Of a DNA stretch of 64,000 nt, positions 16,258 through 25,485 are shown in pieces. This DNA is from Magnetovibrio sp. (GTDB lineage: Bacteria; Pseudomonadota; Alphaproteobacteria; Rhodospirillales; Casp-alpha2). A model generated the notes under the pieces. It searched no databases. It was not told the DNA's origin and was given only the letters and a program-made list of their open reading frames with translations. Made by a program: the position numbers and the translations under genes. Location: positions 62,001 to 126,000 of the forward strand of contig PBKU01000050.1 in NCBI GenBank assembly GCA_002722175.1, read 5' to 3'. Position 1 is the first letter of the stretch. Every line of letters begins with the position of its first letter.

Positions 16258-18051
16258 TTGGAAAATAATATTAGTGAATGTGAGCCGTCATACTTCTCTA
16301 CACGAGAGTTGGTTGGTCGATTAGTTCGTGAAAGTTTGCGCCCTTACCTAGGCTTTTTGTCTCTAGCTATATTTTTTATGGCGGTGATGGCAGGTTCTAC
16401 GGGACTCAGCGCTTGGTTGATGAAACCTGTGGTGAATGAGATTTTTATTGCCCAGAACCAAGATATGTTATGGGTTATTGGTTTTGCGGTTTTAGTGACA
16501 TTCTTTGTTAAAGGGGCTTCAAATTATGCGCAGTCAGTTCTAATGTCACACATAGGGTACCGTATCGTAACTGACAATCAAAACCGCCTATATCGCCACC
16601 TAATAAATATGGATGTGAGCTTTCACAATACAATCCCACCTGGTCGGCTTGTTTCTAGGTTTTTAGTTGATATTAACCATATGCGTATAGCTGTGTCCAA
16701 TGCGTTAACTGGCTTTGGCAAAGACCTTCTTTCTCTTATAAGTCTTGTTTTTGTAATGTTTCTTCAAGACTGGGAGCTTGCGCTGATTTCATTTTTTGCA
16801 TTTCCAATTGCAATTCTACCAATATCACGACTTGGAAAACGAATGCGCAAGGTGACCGTAGACAATCAAGAAGAACAAGGGTTGCTAACAGCAATTCTCG
16901 GAGAAAGCTTTGAAGGTATAAGGGTGGTTAAATCATATAGCATGCAAGATTATGAAAAGAAACGGGTCTTTTCATTGCTTGAGCGCATACGACTTCTAAA
17001 TATGAAATCAGCTAGAACACGCTCTCTTTCAAGCCCGATCATGGAAACTCTTGGGGGTGCGGCGGTTGCTGTAGTGATTGTTTATGGCGGGCTAAGAGTA
17101 ATTGAATCACAAACCGATGCGGGTTCGTTTTTTTCTTTTATCACAGCTTTGTTGCTTGCATATGAGCCTATGAAGCGTCTTGCCAACCTAAACAATAGTC
17201 TGCAGGAGGGGTTGGCGGGCGCCCAAAGGATGTTTCAGTTGTTAGATAAAAAGCCGGTCATTAAAGATACCTTAAATGCAAAATCATTAGGGCGAGCCGA
17301 TGGGAAGATAAATTTTGATAGCGTCAGTTTTTCTTATAATTCAGAGGCGCTCGCTTTAAACAATATCTCTTTTGACGTTCCAGCAGGGAAACGGGTTGCT
17401 TTAATAGGGCCTTCCGGCGCGGGAAAATCGACAATATTAAATCTAATTCCCCGCTTTTATGAAGCAACTTTAGGTCGGGTGCTTATCGATGATGAAGATA
17501 TTCGTAATATTACAATTAAGAGTTTACGCCAAAATATCGCATTGGTAAGTCAAGAGGTGACTTTATTTGATGATACTATTAGGGCCAATATTGCGTACGG
17601 AAAGGTTGAATCAACTGACGCTGATATAGAGAATGCTGCCCAGAATGCGGCTGCGCTAGACTTTATAAAAGAGCTTCCGGGAGGCTTCAATACGATAGTA
17701 GGCCAAAGAGGAGTTAGGCTTTCTGGCGGGCAAAGGCAGCGTTTAGCTATAGCTCGCGCTATGATCAAGAATTCTCCCATCTTGCTTCTTGATGAAGCAA
17801 CGTCAGCATTAGATACTGAATCAGAGCTTCAGATTCAAAACGCACTCGGAAAACTTATGAAAAATCGAACCACATTGGTTATAGCCCATCGTTTATCGAC
17901 GGTTTTAGATGCAGACCTGATTTACGTTATTATTGGTGGAAGGGTTGTGGAAAGTGGAACGCATTTAGATCTCTTAGCAGAAGGAGGTGACTATAAGCGA
18001 CTTTATAATCTTCAATTTTCTGATCAGTTATCTGCGGGCAAAAAAAGATAA
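16258..18051 (+). CDS. msbA: MsbA-type ABC exporter, lipid A flippase candidate
   Basis: A half-size ABC transporter with fused membrane and ATPase domains, predicted to flip lipid A-core across the inner membrane. Residues 1 to about 325 carry six transmembrane helices. The ATPase domain shows Walker A GPSGAGKST near residue 384, the signature LSGGQRQR near 488, Walker B LLLDEATSALD near 508 and the H-loop IAHRLST near 542. The length of 597 fits MsbA. The start is a TTG at 16258 without a clear ribosome-binding site, so the exact N-terminus is uncertain. It heads a block of DUF374, waaA, lpxK and lpxL, which supports lipid A transport over drug export. Confidence 0.85.
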   Translation: MENNISECEPSYFSTRELVGRLVRESLRPYLGFLSLAIFFMAVMAGSTGLSAWLMKPVVNEIFIAQNQDMLWVIGFAVLVTFFVKGASNYAQSVLMSHIGYRIVTDNQNRLYRHLINMDVSFHNTIPPGRLVSRFLVDINHMRIAVSNALTGFGKDLLSLISLVFVMFLQDWELALISFFAFPIAILPISRLGKRMRKVTVDNQEEQGLLTAILGESFEGIRVVKSYSMQDYEKKRVFSLLERIRLLNMKSARTRSLSSPIMETLGGAAVAVVIVYGGLRVIESQTDAGSFFSFITALLLAYEPMKRLANLNNSLQEGLAGAQRMFQLLDKKPVIKDTLNAKSLGRADGKINFDSVSFSYNSEALALNNISFDVPAGKRVALIGPSGAGKSTILNLIPRFYEATLGRVLIDDEDIRNITIKSLRQNIALVSQEVTLFDDTIRANIAYGKVESTDADIENAAQNAAALDFIKELPGGFNTIVGQRGVRLSGGQRQRLAIARAMIKNSPILLLDEATSALDTESELQIQNALGKLMKNRTTLVIAHRLSTVLDADLIYVIIGGRVVESGTHLDLLAEGGDYKRLYNLQFSDQLSAGKKR

Positions 18052-18068
18052 AAGTGGGGCATTAATTA

Positions 18069-18770
18069 GTGAAGCGGATACTCAAGTATCTTTTTAATCA
18101 GGAAAAAATCCAACAAACCCTATGCTTGCTTGGGGCAATGTACATTCGTATTGTCCGTTATACTGGGTTTTGGTCTGTTGTGCGTGGCAACATACCTAAA
18201 AGCTATTGGGATGCCCACAAGCCATTTATTGCGGCTATCTGGCATGGTCGTATATTAATGATGCCCTATTGTTGGGCTACTAGAAAAAAAGGCTATATGT
18301 TAGTATCAAAACATCGAGATGGTCAGTTAATTAGTAGCATCATAAAAAAATTTGGATTTCAAACTATTGAGGCTTCAACAAATAAGGGAGGGGAAGTTGG
18401 TCTCCGTGTTATACTTAACGTACTTGGAGAAGGGGGGTACGTTGGGATTACGCCGGACGGACCACGTGGGCCTTGTATGCAGGCGTCAATAGGAATTGTG
18501 CGGGTGGCGCGAATGGCAGGTGTCCCCATTATTCCAGTCAGTTTTAGTGTTCGCCAGGGAAAGCAGCTAGGAACTTGGGACAACTTTTTACTCCCATGGC
18601 CCTTCTCATCCGGCGTAATTGTTTGGGGAAAACCAATTGAGGTATCAAAGGATTTAGATGCAAATGATATAGAAAAGAAGCGATTTGAGGTTGAAAAAGG
18701 CCTTAATGCTATTGTGAAAGAAGCAGACCAAATAACTGGCCGTAAATCAATCCCGACTACGGCTAGTTGA
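18069..18770 (+). CDS. DUF374 lysophospholipid acyltransferase-family protein
   Basis: A predicted membrane-associated acyltransferase-like protein of 233 residues from a GTG at 18069. Family features are IWHGRILMMPY near residue 58, VSKHRDGQLI near 79 and GITPDGPRGP near 126, the DUF374 hallmark. In many alphaproteobacteria this gene sits between msbA-like and waaA genes, exactly as here (18 bp after msbA, 28 bp before waaA). A role in lipid A or phospholipid acylation is inferred from family and context; the substrate is not established by sequence. Confidence 0.85.
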   Translation: MKRILKYLFNQEKIQQTLCLLGAMYIRIVRYTGFWSVVRGNIPKSYWDAHKPFIAAIWHGRILMMPYCWATRKKGYMLVSKHRDGQLISSIIKKFGFQTIEASTNKGGEVGLRVILNVLGEGGYVGITPDGPRGPCMQASIGIVRVARMAGVPIIPVSFSVRQGKQLGTWDNFLLPWPFSSGVIVWGKPIEVSKDLDANDIEKKRFEVEKGLNAIVKEADQITGRKSIPTTAS

Positions 18771-18797
18771 TGTGACTGTTCGAGGGAACCGTTAAAA

Positions 18798-20081
18798 ATG
18801 CTTACATTCTATCGTTTGCTTACAGTTTTAGGGGAGCCGTTCATACGGCTATATTTGATTTGCCGCCTCTCCCAAGGAAAGGAACCAAAATATCGTTTTA
18901 GTGAGCGTTTAGGTGTTTCTAATATTTTGCGCCCAAAGGGGGGCTTGGTCTGGCTGCATGGCGCAAGTATTGGGGAATCTCTTTCCATGCTACCGGTTAT
19001 TGAGCAGATCAACAAAGAATTTCCTTCACTAAATTTTTTGGTTACCACTGGAACGGTGAGCTCTGCCGAAGTAGTGAAAACAAAGCTGCCAGTCAATGCT
19101 ATTCACCAATTTATGCCGGTTGACCGTCCGATTGGAGTTGAAAGATTTTTGAACTATTGGCGCCCAGACATCGCACTTTGGTGGGAAAGTGAGTTTTGGC
19201 CGAATACTCTTAGCCAAGCTAAAGCAAGGGGTATTCCAATAGTTTTAATGAATGGGAGAATATCATTACGATCATATGATTTTTGGAAACGTTGTCCGCT
19301 GATGATTAAGGAGATACTTTCTGGGTTCCGTATATGCTTCACACAAACCTATGTAGATGCTGAGCGCTTGACTTGCCTTGGAGCGACGAAGGTTGAATGC
19401 TTAGGAAATTTGAAGTTAGCCTCACCTCAGCTTTTAGTTGATGAAAAAGAGTTTTCCAGAGTCGCGGAGGCCTTTTCGTTGAGGCCATGTTGGCTCGCTG
19501 CGAGCACCCATCCGGGAGAGGAAGAAATTATTTGGCATGTTCATCAGCTTTTGGAAAAAAAATTTACAAACCTGATTACCACGATTATACCGAGGCATCC
19601 TGAACGGGGCTGCAGGATAGCTGAGGACTTAAATGGCCAGGGTGCAAGTGTATTACTGAGATCAAAAAATGGAAAAATCAGTTCATCCACGCAGATTTAT
19701 ATAGCGGATACGCTTGGGGAAATGGGTATTTTTTTTCGTCTTTCGCCGGTTGTGTTTATGGGAAAATCCTTAACGGTAAAAGGGGGGCAGAACCCAATTG
19801 AGCCGGCTCGATTCGGCTGCGCGATTTTAGCTGGACCGCATATGGAAAATTTTACCGAAATAGTAGATAAGTTGAAAGAAATAGATATTCTTAGCGAAGT
19901 TAAAGATGCACATACCTTGGCAAGCGCGATTGAGAAAAATCTAGATAATCCTTTATTTCAGAAAAAGGCAGTCAATAATGCAGAAAAAGTAGCATCAATA
20001 GAAGCAGAGATACTCGAACGAGTAATGCTAAGGCTAAGGCCATTTTTTGAGCAGGTTCCGAATCCTGTTAAATCTATATGA
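18798..20081 (+). CDS. waaA: 3-deoxy-D-manno-octulosonic acid (Kdo) transferase WaaA/KdtA
   Basis: Transfers Kdo residues to lipid IVA at the inner membrane, a required step of LPS core synthesis. The GT30 architecture is visible: LVWLHGASIGE near residue 52 (the acceptor-side Glu), ALWWESEFWPNTL near 123 and CWLAASTHPGEEE near 230. The C-terminal donor domain contains IADTLGEMGIFFRLSPVVF near 303 and GGQNPIEPA near 330. The length of 427 is normal. It overlaps lpxK by four bases (ATGA), so the two are likely translationally coupled. Confidence 0.95.
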   Translation: MLTFYRLLTVLGEPFIRLYLICRLSQGKEPKYRFSERLGVSNILRPKGGLVWLHGASIGESLSMLPVIEQINKEFPSLNFLVTTGTVSSAEVVKTKLPVNAIHQFMPVDRPIGVERFLNYWRPDIALWWESEFWPNTLSQAKARGIPIVLMNGRISLRSYDFWKRCPLMIKEILSGFRICFTQTYVDAERLTCLGATKVECLGNLKLASPQLLVDEKEFSRVAEAFSLRPCWLAASTHPGEEEIIWHVHQLLEKKFTNLITTIIPRHPERGCRIAEDLNGQGASVLLRSKNGKISSSTQIYIADTLGEMGIFFRLSPVVFMGKSLTVKGGQNPIEPARFGCAILAGPHMENFTEIVDKLKEIDILSEVKDAHTLASAIEKNLDNPLFQKKAVNNAEKVASIEAEILERVMLRLRPFFEQVPNPVKSI

Positions 20082-21055
20082 AAGCACCAAGATTCTGGCA
20101 TAACGATGGTTTAATCCCACTTTTGTTTTCCCCTTTAGGCGTTATGTATGGGAAGGCATGCCAGTACTATTTTAGCTGTATTACGCCATGGAAACCTCCT
20201 ATACCTGTGATTTGTGTAGGTAATATTGTTGCGGGAGGTGCAGGAAAAACGCCAATAGCAATGGATATTGGCCAGCGCTTGGCGAGTCAAGGTGTCACAA
20301 CTCATTTTCTTTCACGGGGTTATGGTGGGCACCTAAAAGGTCCAGTTTTAGTTGATCCAGCGCGTCATTCAGCAAGGGAGGTTGGGGACGAGCCACTGAA
20401 TCTTGCTCGTTTTGCGCCGACGTGGATATCGCGAAAACGTATTCTTGGCGTTAAAGCAGCAGCTAATGCAGGGGCTGAGGCCGTTGTCATGGATGACGGA
20501 TTCCAAAATCCCTATTTAGAAAAAAACCTCTCTTTGTTAGTCATTGATGCGGAATACGGTGTAGGGAATGGCAGAGTCATTCCTGCAGGTCCAATGCGGG
20601 AACCTCTATCTGCCGCGTTAGAGAGAGCTGATGTGCTAGTAGTTTTAGGAAAAATAAGAAAGCTACCTGCATGGTTAAATGCAGATAAGCCCATACATAG
20701 AGCGGTTATTATTCCTGGGCCCGAATTTAAGAATTTTAGAGGCAAACGTGTGCTTGCTTTTTCGGGGATTGGGCGGCCCAAAAAATTTTTCAATTTGTTA
20801 CGCTCGTGTGGCGCAAATGTAGTTGCTTCTTTCGAGTTTCCTGACCATCACTTTTTTTCTGAATCAGAAATTGTATGGTTAAAACGAAGAGCCAGTGATT
20901 TGAAAGCTATCTTGGTCTCAACAGAAAAAGATGTAGCTAGACTATCGCCATCAGATAAAAAAGAAATTGAGGTATTAACGGTTTCAATATTTTGGCATGA
21001 TGAGATGGCCATTGAGGAATTATTGGTAAGACAGTGTGTTGGCGGAAAATGTTAA
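20078..21055 (+). CDS. lpxK: tetraacyldisaccharide 4'-kinase LpxK
   Basis: Phosphorylates the 4' position of the lipid A disaccharide at the inner membrane. The P-loop lies in VGNIVAGGAGKTP near residues 47-59. Further family segments are FLSRGYGG near 84, DEPLNLARFAP near 107 and VVMDDGFQNP near 138. The length of 325 is typical. It overlaps waaA by four bases at its start and lpxL by seven bases at its end. Confidence 0.95.
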   Translation: MKAPRFWHNDGLIPLLFSPLGVMYGKACQYYFSCITPWKPPIPVICVGNIVAGGAGKTPIAMDIGQRLASQGVTTHFLSRGYGGHLKGPVLVDPARHSAREVGDEPLNLARFAPTWISRKRILGVKAAANAGAEAVVMDDGFQNPYLEKNLSLLVIDAEYGVGNGRVIPAGPMREPLSAALERADVLVVLGKIRKLPAWLNADKPIHRAVIIPGPEFKNFRGKRVLAFSGIGRPKKFFNLLRSCGANVVASFEFPDHHFFSESEIVWLKRRASDLKAILVSTEKDVARLSPSDKKEIEVLTVSIFWHDEMAIEELLVRQCVGGKC

Positions 21056-21948
21056 ATATAAAGAAGTTGTTTAAAAGCACCGTAGCATATCCAATGCAAG
21101 CGCTTGTGGCTGTATTGCTGTATTGTGTCTTACGGATGCTTCCGATGATGTGGGCATCCAATGTAGTGAGCTCAGTCACTCGTGTTATAGGCCCGGCTCT
21201 CCCAATTAGCAATCGGGCACGCTCTAATATTTCTCGGGCAATGCCTGAACTAAGTCCCGTAAAAATTGAAGAAATTGTTCAAGAGATGTGGGAAAATCTA
21301 GGCCGTACAATCGGGGAATTCCCTCACGTTCATAGCATTGACGTGTATGACCCCAATGGCCCGATAACCGCAACAGGTGCAGAATGGGTTGACGTATTGC
21401 GGGAAGATGGAAAACCTGGATTTTTTTTTTCAGGGCATATTGGAAATTGGGAACTTCTCCCATTGGTGACCTCTCAGCGTGGAGTTCCAATCGATGTGAT
21501 CTATCGCCAGCCAAACAACTATTTTGTTGAATGGTTATACCGCCTTGGACACTCTACGGGAAAAGGTCAACTAATCCCAAAGGGTCCTAAGGGTGTACCA
21601 TTGTTAATAAAGGCGGTTCGCACAGGTAGGCATGTTGGTGTTCTTGTCGATCAAAAAATGAACGATGGTATTTCTGTACCGTTTTTTGGAATTGAAGCTA
21701 AAACAGCACCTGCTATTGCGCAATTAGCAATCAAATATGATTGCCCCCTTGTTCCGGTCAGGTTAATACGGCTAAAAGGGGCTACCTTTCAATTAGAAGT
21801 ATTTCCGCCAGTAGAGTTGGCTAATACTGGTGATCGAAATGCAGATATTGTTGAGACGATGCGCCGGGTCAATACGATAATTGAGGGGTGGATACGAGAA
21901 TATCCAGGGCAATGGCTATGGTTGCATAATCGGTGGCCAGATAATTGA
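21049..21948 (+). CDS. lpxL: lipid A biosynthesis late acyltransferase LpxL/HtrB family
   Basis: Adds a secondary acyl chain to Kdo2-lipid IVA. The catalytic HX4E motif is visible as GHIGNWE near residue 128, with a hydrophobic N-terminal membrane anchor before it and VLVDQKMNDGISVPFFG near 195. The start is placed at ATG 21049, seven bases before the lpxK stop, with a purine-rich GGCGG upstream; a GTG at 21034 would add five residues. The length is 299. It is the last gene of the msbA-waaA-lpxK block. Which chain it adds (LpxL or LpxM type) cannot be decided. Confidence 0.9.
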   Translation: MLNIKKLFKSTVAYPMQALVAVLLYCVLRMLPMMWASNVVSSVTRVIGPALPISNRARSNISRAMPELSPVKIEEIVQEMWENLGRTIGEFPHVHSIDVYDPNGPITATGAEWVDVLREDGKPGFFFSGHIGNWELLPLVTSQRGVPIDVIYRQPNNYFVEWLYRLGHSTGKGQLIPKGPKGVPLLIKAVRTGRHVGVLVDQKMNDGISVPFFGIEAKTAPAIAQLAIKYDCPLVPVRLIRLKGATFQLEVFPPVELANTGDRNADIVETMRRVNTIIEGWIREYPGQWLWLHNRWPDN

Positions 21949-22056
21949 TGATTTTTCCTAAGCTGTTTTACACAGAATAAGAACGTTTATTTATGACTGT
22001 CGAGGAGATTTGATAACGTTAGCAATCTCAAATAGGTTAGGAAGACGATTTTAGGA

Positions 22057-23142
22057 CTAGTTAATTATAGTCCCTCGCAACTCATTAAAAATTAATCTTG
22101 CAATTTTTGCAGAACCCGACGGAGTTGTATGAATGCCATCGTAATAATCTGTAGAAACAAATTTTATTTTTTGTGCTAAGTCTATACATATCCCATCAAG
22201 TTTTTTACATATTCTCATAGCTGTCTTATTGTGTTCAAATAATGTAGCATAATCCCGAATATCAGTATTGTTGACCGCGCCGTTTATTACACGCCCCATT
22301 ACATTCCCATCGCCGTCGACTTTGAAGACGCTTGCAATTTGAGTGACAATAATTGGTTCCGCTCCCATTTTACGAATGTGGCCTATTAAAGTGCTTAGTC
22401 TTTGAGCGTAAGACTCTAGTGCTTTGGAAATTATTGACAAGTGAGCATTCATATCGAATTTCGTATCAGGATATCCATACACAAAGTCTCTCGGATTATC
22501 GCTTCCATGAATCAGGTTTGCGTTACGGGCTAGAATCATGCCTCGAAAATTTCTATACATATTGTAGATTGCAGAGTGATTTTTGAAAAATTGGCGAAAT
22601 GGTTGGCGGGTGTTTTCGAGATAGTCTGGCTTCCTAGCTGGGTATCCATTTGCCAGTGCGCTGTCATTTATTCCAACATATAATAAGACATACTGTGGTT
22701 TTAAACCTGGGATTAAGTTAAACCAAAGCTCAAAATTCTTTATATGACCAATTGTTGTTTGACCATCAACGCCAGCATTTGCGACATAAATATCTTTTCC
22801 AGCGTCGCGGAAGTGTTGTGCTAGAAGATCAGACCATGTTTTCCCTTCGGTTATGAATAATTCATTTGTTGTGCTCCCTCCAACGGTCAAGATGTTTATG
22901 TTTCTAGTTGCACCATAGTTACCGCGGAGGCCATATTGATCACGGATGAAGATACTCTTATTGCCATGGTATAAATTGGATACATCGAATTCCTGCGTAA
23001 TGCTCTTTGGGATCATTAACCTCCCATAAGAGACGCCGGAAATCCATGTCCCCATTAAAAGCTCAATGACTATCAATCCGGGAAAAATTAATATGAAATT
23101 GACTAGAAATACTTTTATCCATTTAGATGTAGAAATTATCAT
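22057..23142 (-). CDS. SGNH/GDSL hydrolase family protein with N-terminal membrane anchor
   Basis: A predicted envelope-facing esterase-type hydrolase of 361 residues. A single hydrophobic segment at residues 8-30 suggests a membrane anchor. The SGNH blocks are present: nucleophile Ser in LTVGGSTTNE near 86-95, the Gly block NAGVDGQTT near 122, the Asn block LYVGINDSAL near 152, and the Asp-His pair in YYDGIHTTPSG near 331-341. The start overlaps the stop of the M23 peptidase gene by four bases (ATGA). SGNH enzymes can deacylate polysaccharides or lipids; coupling to an M23 peptidase hints at a cell-wall or envelope substrate, which remains inference. Confidence 0.75.
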   Translation of the reverse strand: MIISTSKWIKVFLVNFILIFPGLIVIELLMGTWISGVSYGRLMIPKSITQEFDVSNLYHGNKSIFIRDQYGLRGNYGATRNINILTVGGSTTNELFITEGKTWSDLLAQHFRDAGKDIYVANAGVDGQTTIGHIKNFELWFNLIPGLKPQYVLLYVGINDSALANGYPARKPDYLENTRQPFRQFFKNHSAIYNMYRNFRGMILARNANLIHGSDNPRDFVYGYPDTKFDMNAHLSIISKALESYAQRLSTLIGHIRKMGAEPIIVTQIASVFKVDGDGNVMGRVINGAVNNTDIRDYATLFEHNKTAMRICKKLDGICIDLAQKIKFVSTDYYDGIHTTPSGSAKIARLIFNELRGTIIN

Positions 23143-23975
23143 GGCTCAAAAAAGATTCTGCTCATAGACTCAACTGCAAGTTTAGGATCCAGTTTTATGC
23201 GACCTAATCGAAGTTCCCAATGAAGATGGGGTCCTGTGGTGCGACCAGTTCTTCCTATGGCGCCTATATCGTCACCTTTATTTACAAGATCTCCTAATTT
23301 CACTGTAATATTATCTAAATGTATGTAAACCGAAGCCAAGTTCAGGCCATGATCAATAATTACAGTTTTCCCATTGAAAAACATTCCTTCATGGACAAAC
23401 AGGATTTTGCCGCTAGCTGCAGCGTGAACAATTGTTCCGACCGGGTTTGCAATATCAACCGCGAGATGCGCTTTTTTCGGAACACCATTTAATACACGGC
23501 TAGTTCCATATGAACCTGTAATAGTTCCCTCTGTTGGCCATGAGAACTTAATATCTTTCATTAACCTAGTTTTACTTAACCGTGCAAATGCCTTTCTGAG
23601 AGCAATATTTTCTTTTTTAATACGTTTAAGGTCAAATGGAGTGGGGAGCACTTTTCTTTTTGAAAGCCCTTCAATATACTGTGTATGGTAATCACGTTGC
23701 TTAATATTTAACATATATTCTGCAGTTTTGCCCGAAGGGAAGGTAGCTTTTAAAACCTGGTTTGGTTTTGCTGTATGCGTAAAACCAAGAAAAAATTGTC
23801 CTTTTGGGGAAACTAGAATATTTTTATCATTGAGCTTGATTTTAGTTCCAATAGGAGATTTCCCTACGACTAGCCCCCCTTGACTGAGATCACCTTTAAC
23901 GGAGAGGTTTTTCTCGGAAGACAACACTGAGAAACTACAAAGCATTGTTGTTAAGCATATAAAAAAAAATCTCAA
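23139..23975 (-). CDS. M23 (LytM-type) metallopeptidase, periplasmic
   Basis: A probable peptidoglycan endopeptidase. Residues 1-20 look like a signal peptide. The zinc ligands of the M23 domain are intact: HLAVD near residue 164-168 (HxxxD) and the HLHWE motif near 247. A central segment GSYGTSRVLNG and GRTGRTTGPHLHWE match the fold. The N-terminal half has a beta-rich domain often seen ahead of M23 in proteobacteria. It is in an overlapping operon: its start overlaps the xseA stop and its stop overlaps the SGNH hydrolase start, both by four bases. Confidence 0.9.
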   Translation of the reverse strand: MRFFFICLTTMLCSFSVLSSEKNLSVKGDLSQGGLVVGKSPIGTKIKLNDKNILVSPKGQFFLGFTHTAKPNQVLKATFPSGKTAEYMLNIKQRDYHTQYIEGLSKRKVLPTPFDLKRIKKENIALRKAFARLSKTRLMKDIKFSWPTEGTITGSYGTSRVLNGVPKKAHLAVDIANPVGTIVHAAASGKILFVHEGMFFNGKTVIIDHGLNLASVYIHLDNITVKLGDLVNKGDDIGAIGRTGRTTGPHLHWELRLGRIKLDPKLAVESMSRIFFEP

Positions 23976-25399
23976 AGCAAACTTCCTTGTGATCCACCGT
24001 CCTTTTTCTTGGGTTTTTTCTTTTTGGGTAGCGGTGGTAATTTTGTAGCGATTGCTGAAATTGTGCCGTCATGAAAGGCAATATTAACGTTTTGCTGTGC
24101 CCGTATTTTTCTGGCGGAACTTATGGTTCTATTTTCATCGTCAGAGATTACAGCAAAACCACGTTCTAATATACGTTCATATGAATAACTTTCCATCAGG
24201 TCATTCAAGTGCTTCAAAGTCTTATGACAATTCCTTACGATAGCAGTAATAGCTTTAGCCATGTTTTGGTTTTCATAATTAAGGCGCTCTCTGTTTCGAT
24301 CTATAAGCTGACCGGGGCGTGGAATAATTATTTTTAATTGTTCAGATTTGCGGGCTATCTCTTGTTTTAAATTGATATCTAAACGTTCAGAAAAGGTATC
24401 AACTCGTTGTACAGCCTCTTCAACTTCTCGCCGGGGTTCGGGAAGAATTCTAGCTAGCCCTGAAATGTTTTGAGCGAGTAATTGCAACTTTTTATTTATA
24501 GCATTGTCGATACGTTCCGAATGAATTTTTAATTTTGACAGCACTTCAACCCTGACGGGCACGGCTAATTCTGCTGCGGCTGTGGGCGTAGGCGCACGCA
24601 CGTCCGCTACTAGATCAATCAATGTCCAATCTGTTTCATGCCCGACAGCAGATATTATAGGGATTCGACTATTTGCTGCAGCTCGGACAACACTTTCTTC
24701 GTTGAATGTCCATAAGTCTTCTAAACTTCCGCCTCCACGCGCAACGATTATCAAGTCTGGTTTGTTAACTGCCAAGGTATTGAGACCATGAATAGCGGCT
24801 GCAATCTCTGCAGCGGAGCCCTCACCTTGTACTTTTACAGGCCACAACAGAGTGCGCCTCGGAAATCGTTCAGATAATCGGTGCAAGATGTCTTTAATAA
24901 CTGCGCCAGTAGGTGATGTTACAATTCCAATGGATTCAGGTATAAAGGGAATCTTATGTTTTTTCCCCTCATCAAACAGCCCTTCGTTAGCAAGTTTACG
25001 TTTTCTGTCCTCCAATAATTTGAGAAGAGCTCCCTCTCCTGCTAATTCTAGGCTCTCAACGATTATCTGGTATTTGCTGCGGCCCGAAAATGTAGTTATT
25101 CGTCCAGTCACAACTACTTCCATTCCGTCTTCAGGGGCAATGCCAAGGCGGGCAGCAGTGCCACGCCAACAAACGCTATCTAGCGTGGCATTTTCATCTT
25201 TTAAAGAGAAATAAAGGTGCCCTGAGGCAGCTTCCTTGAAACCAAAAACTTCACCACGAATTTTTACTCGTGTAAAAGTTTTTTCAACTATTATTTTTAA
25301 TGCGCTAGAGAGCTCACTAACCGAATATTCACGTAAGTTGTGATCGAAAACAGGCTCAGTTGTTTCTTTGTTAAATTTGCTAGTTGGATTTTCAGCCAT
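23972..25399 (-). CDS. xseA: exodeoxyribonuclease VII large subunit XseA
   Basis: Large catalytic subunit of exonuclease VII, which trims single-stranded DNA ends. The N-terminal OB-fold (residues of about 20-115, with VKIRGEVFGFKEAASGHLYF) is followed by the catalytic core (GIVTSPTGAVIKDILHRL near 160, IIVARGGGSLEDLWTFNEE near 220-238, SAVGHETDWTLIDLVAD near 250). A long coiled-coil region and a Lys-rich C-terminal tail (KKKKPKKK) complete the 475 residues. The small subunit XseB is not in this window. Two envelope genes overlap downstream, so this is the head of a three-gene operon. Confidence 0.95.
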   Translation of the reverse strand: MAENPTSKFNKETTEPVFDHNLREYSVSELSSALKIIVEKTFTRVKIRGEVFGFKEAASGHLYFSLKDENATLDSVCWRGTAARLGIAPEDGMEVVVTGRITTFSGRSKYQIIVESLELAGEGALLKLLEDRKRKLANEGLFDEGKKHKIPFIPESIGIVTSPTGAVIKDILHRLSERFPRRTLLWPVKVQGEGSAAEIAAAIHGLNTLAVNKPDLIIVARGGGSLEDLWTFNEESVVRAAANSRIPIISAVGHETDWTLIDLVADVRAPTPTAAAELAVPVRVEVLSKLKIHSERIDNAINKKLQLLAQNISGLARILPEPRREVEEAVQRVDTFSERLDINLKQEIARKSEQLKIIIPRPGQLIDRNRERLNYENQNMAKAITAIVRNCHKTLKHLNDLMESYSYERILERGFAVISDDENRTISSARKIRAQQNVNIAFHDGTISAIATKLPPLPKKKKPKKKDGGSQGSLL

Positions 25400-25485
25400 A
25401 ACTATTTTAGTATATTAGATAATAACCATTATATCCGTACAGAGTTTTTCGGAAACAAAAAATTTTGGAATTGGGAGGGCGGAGA

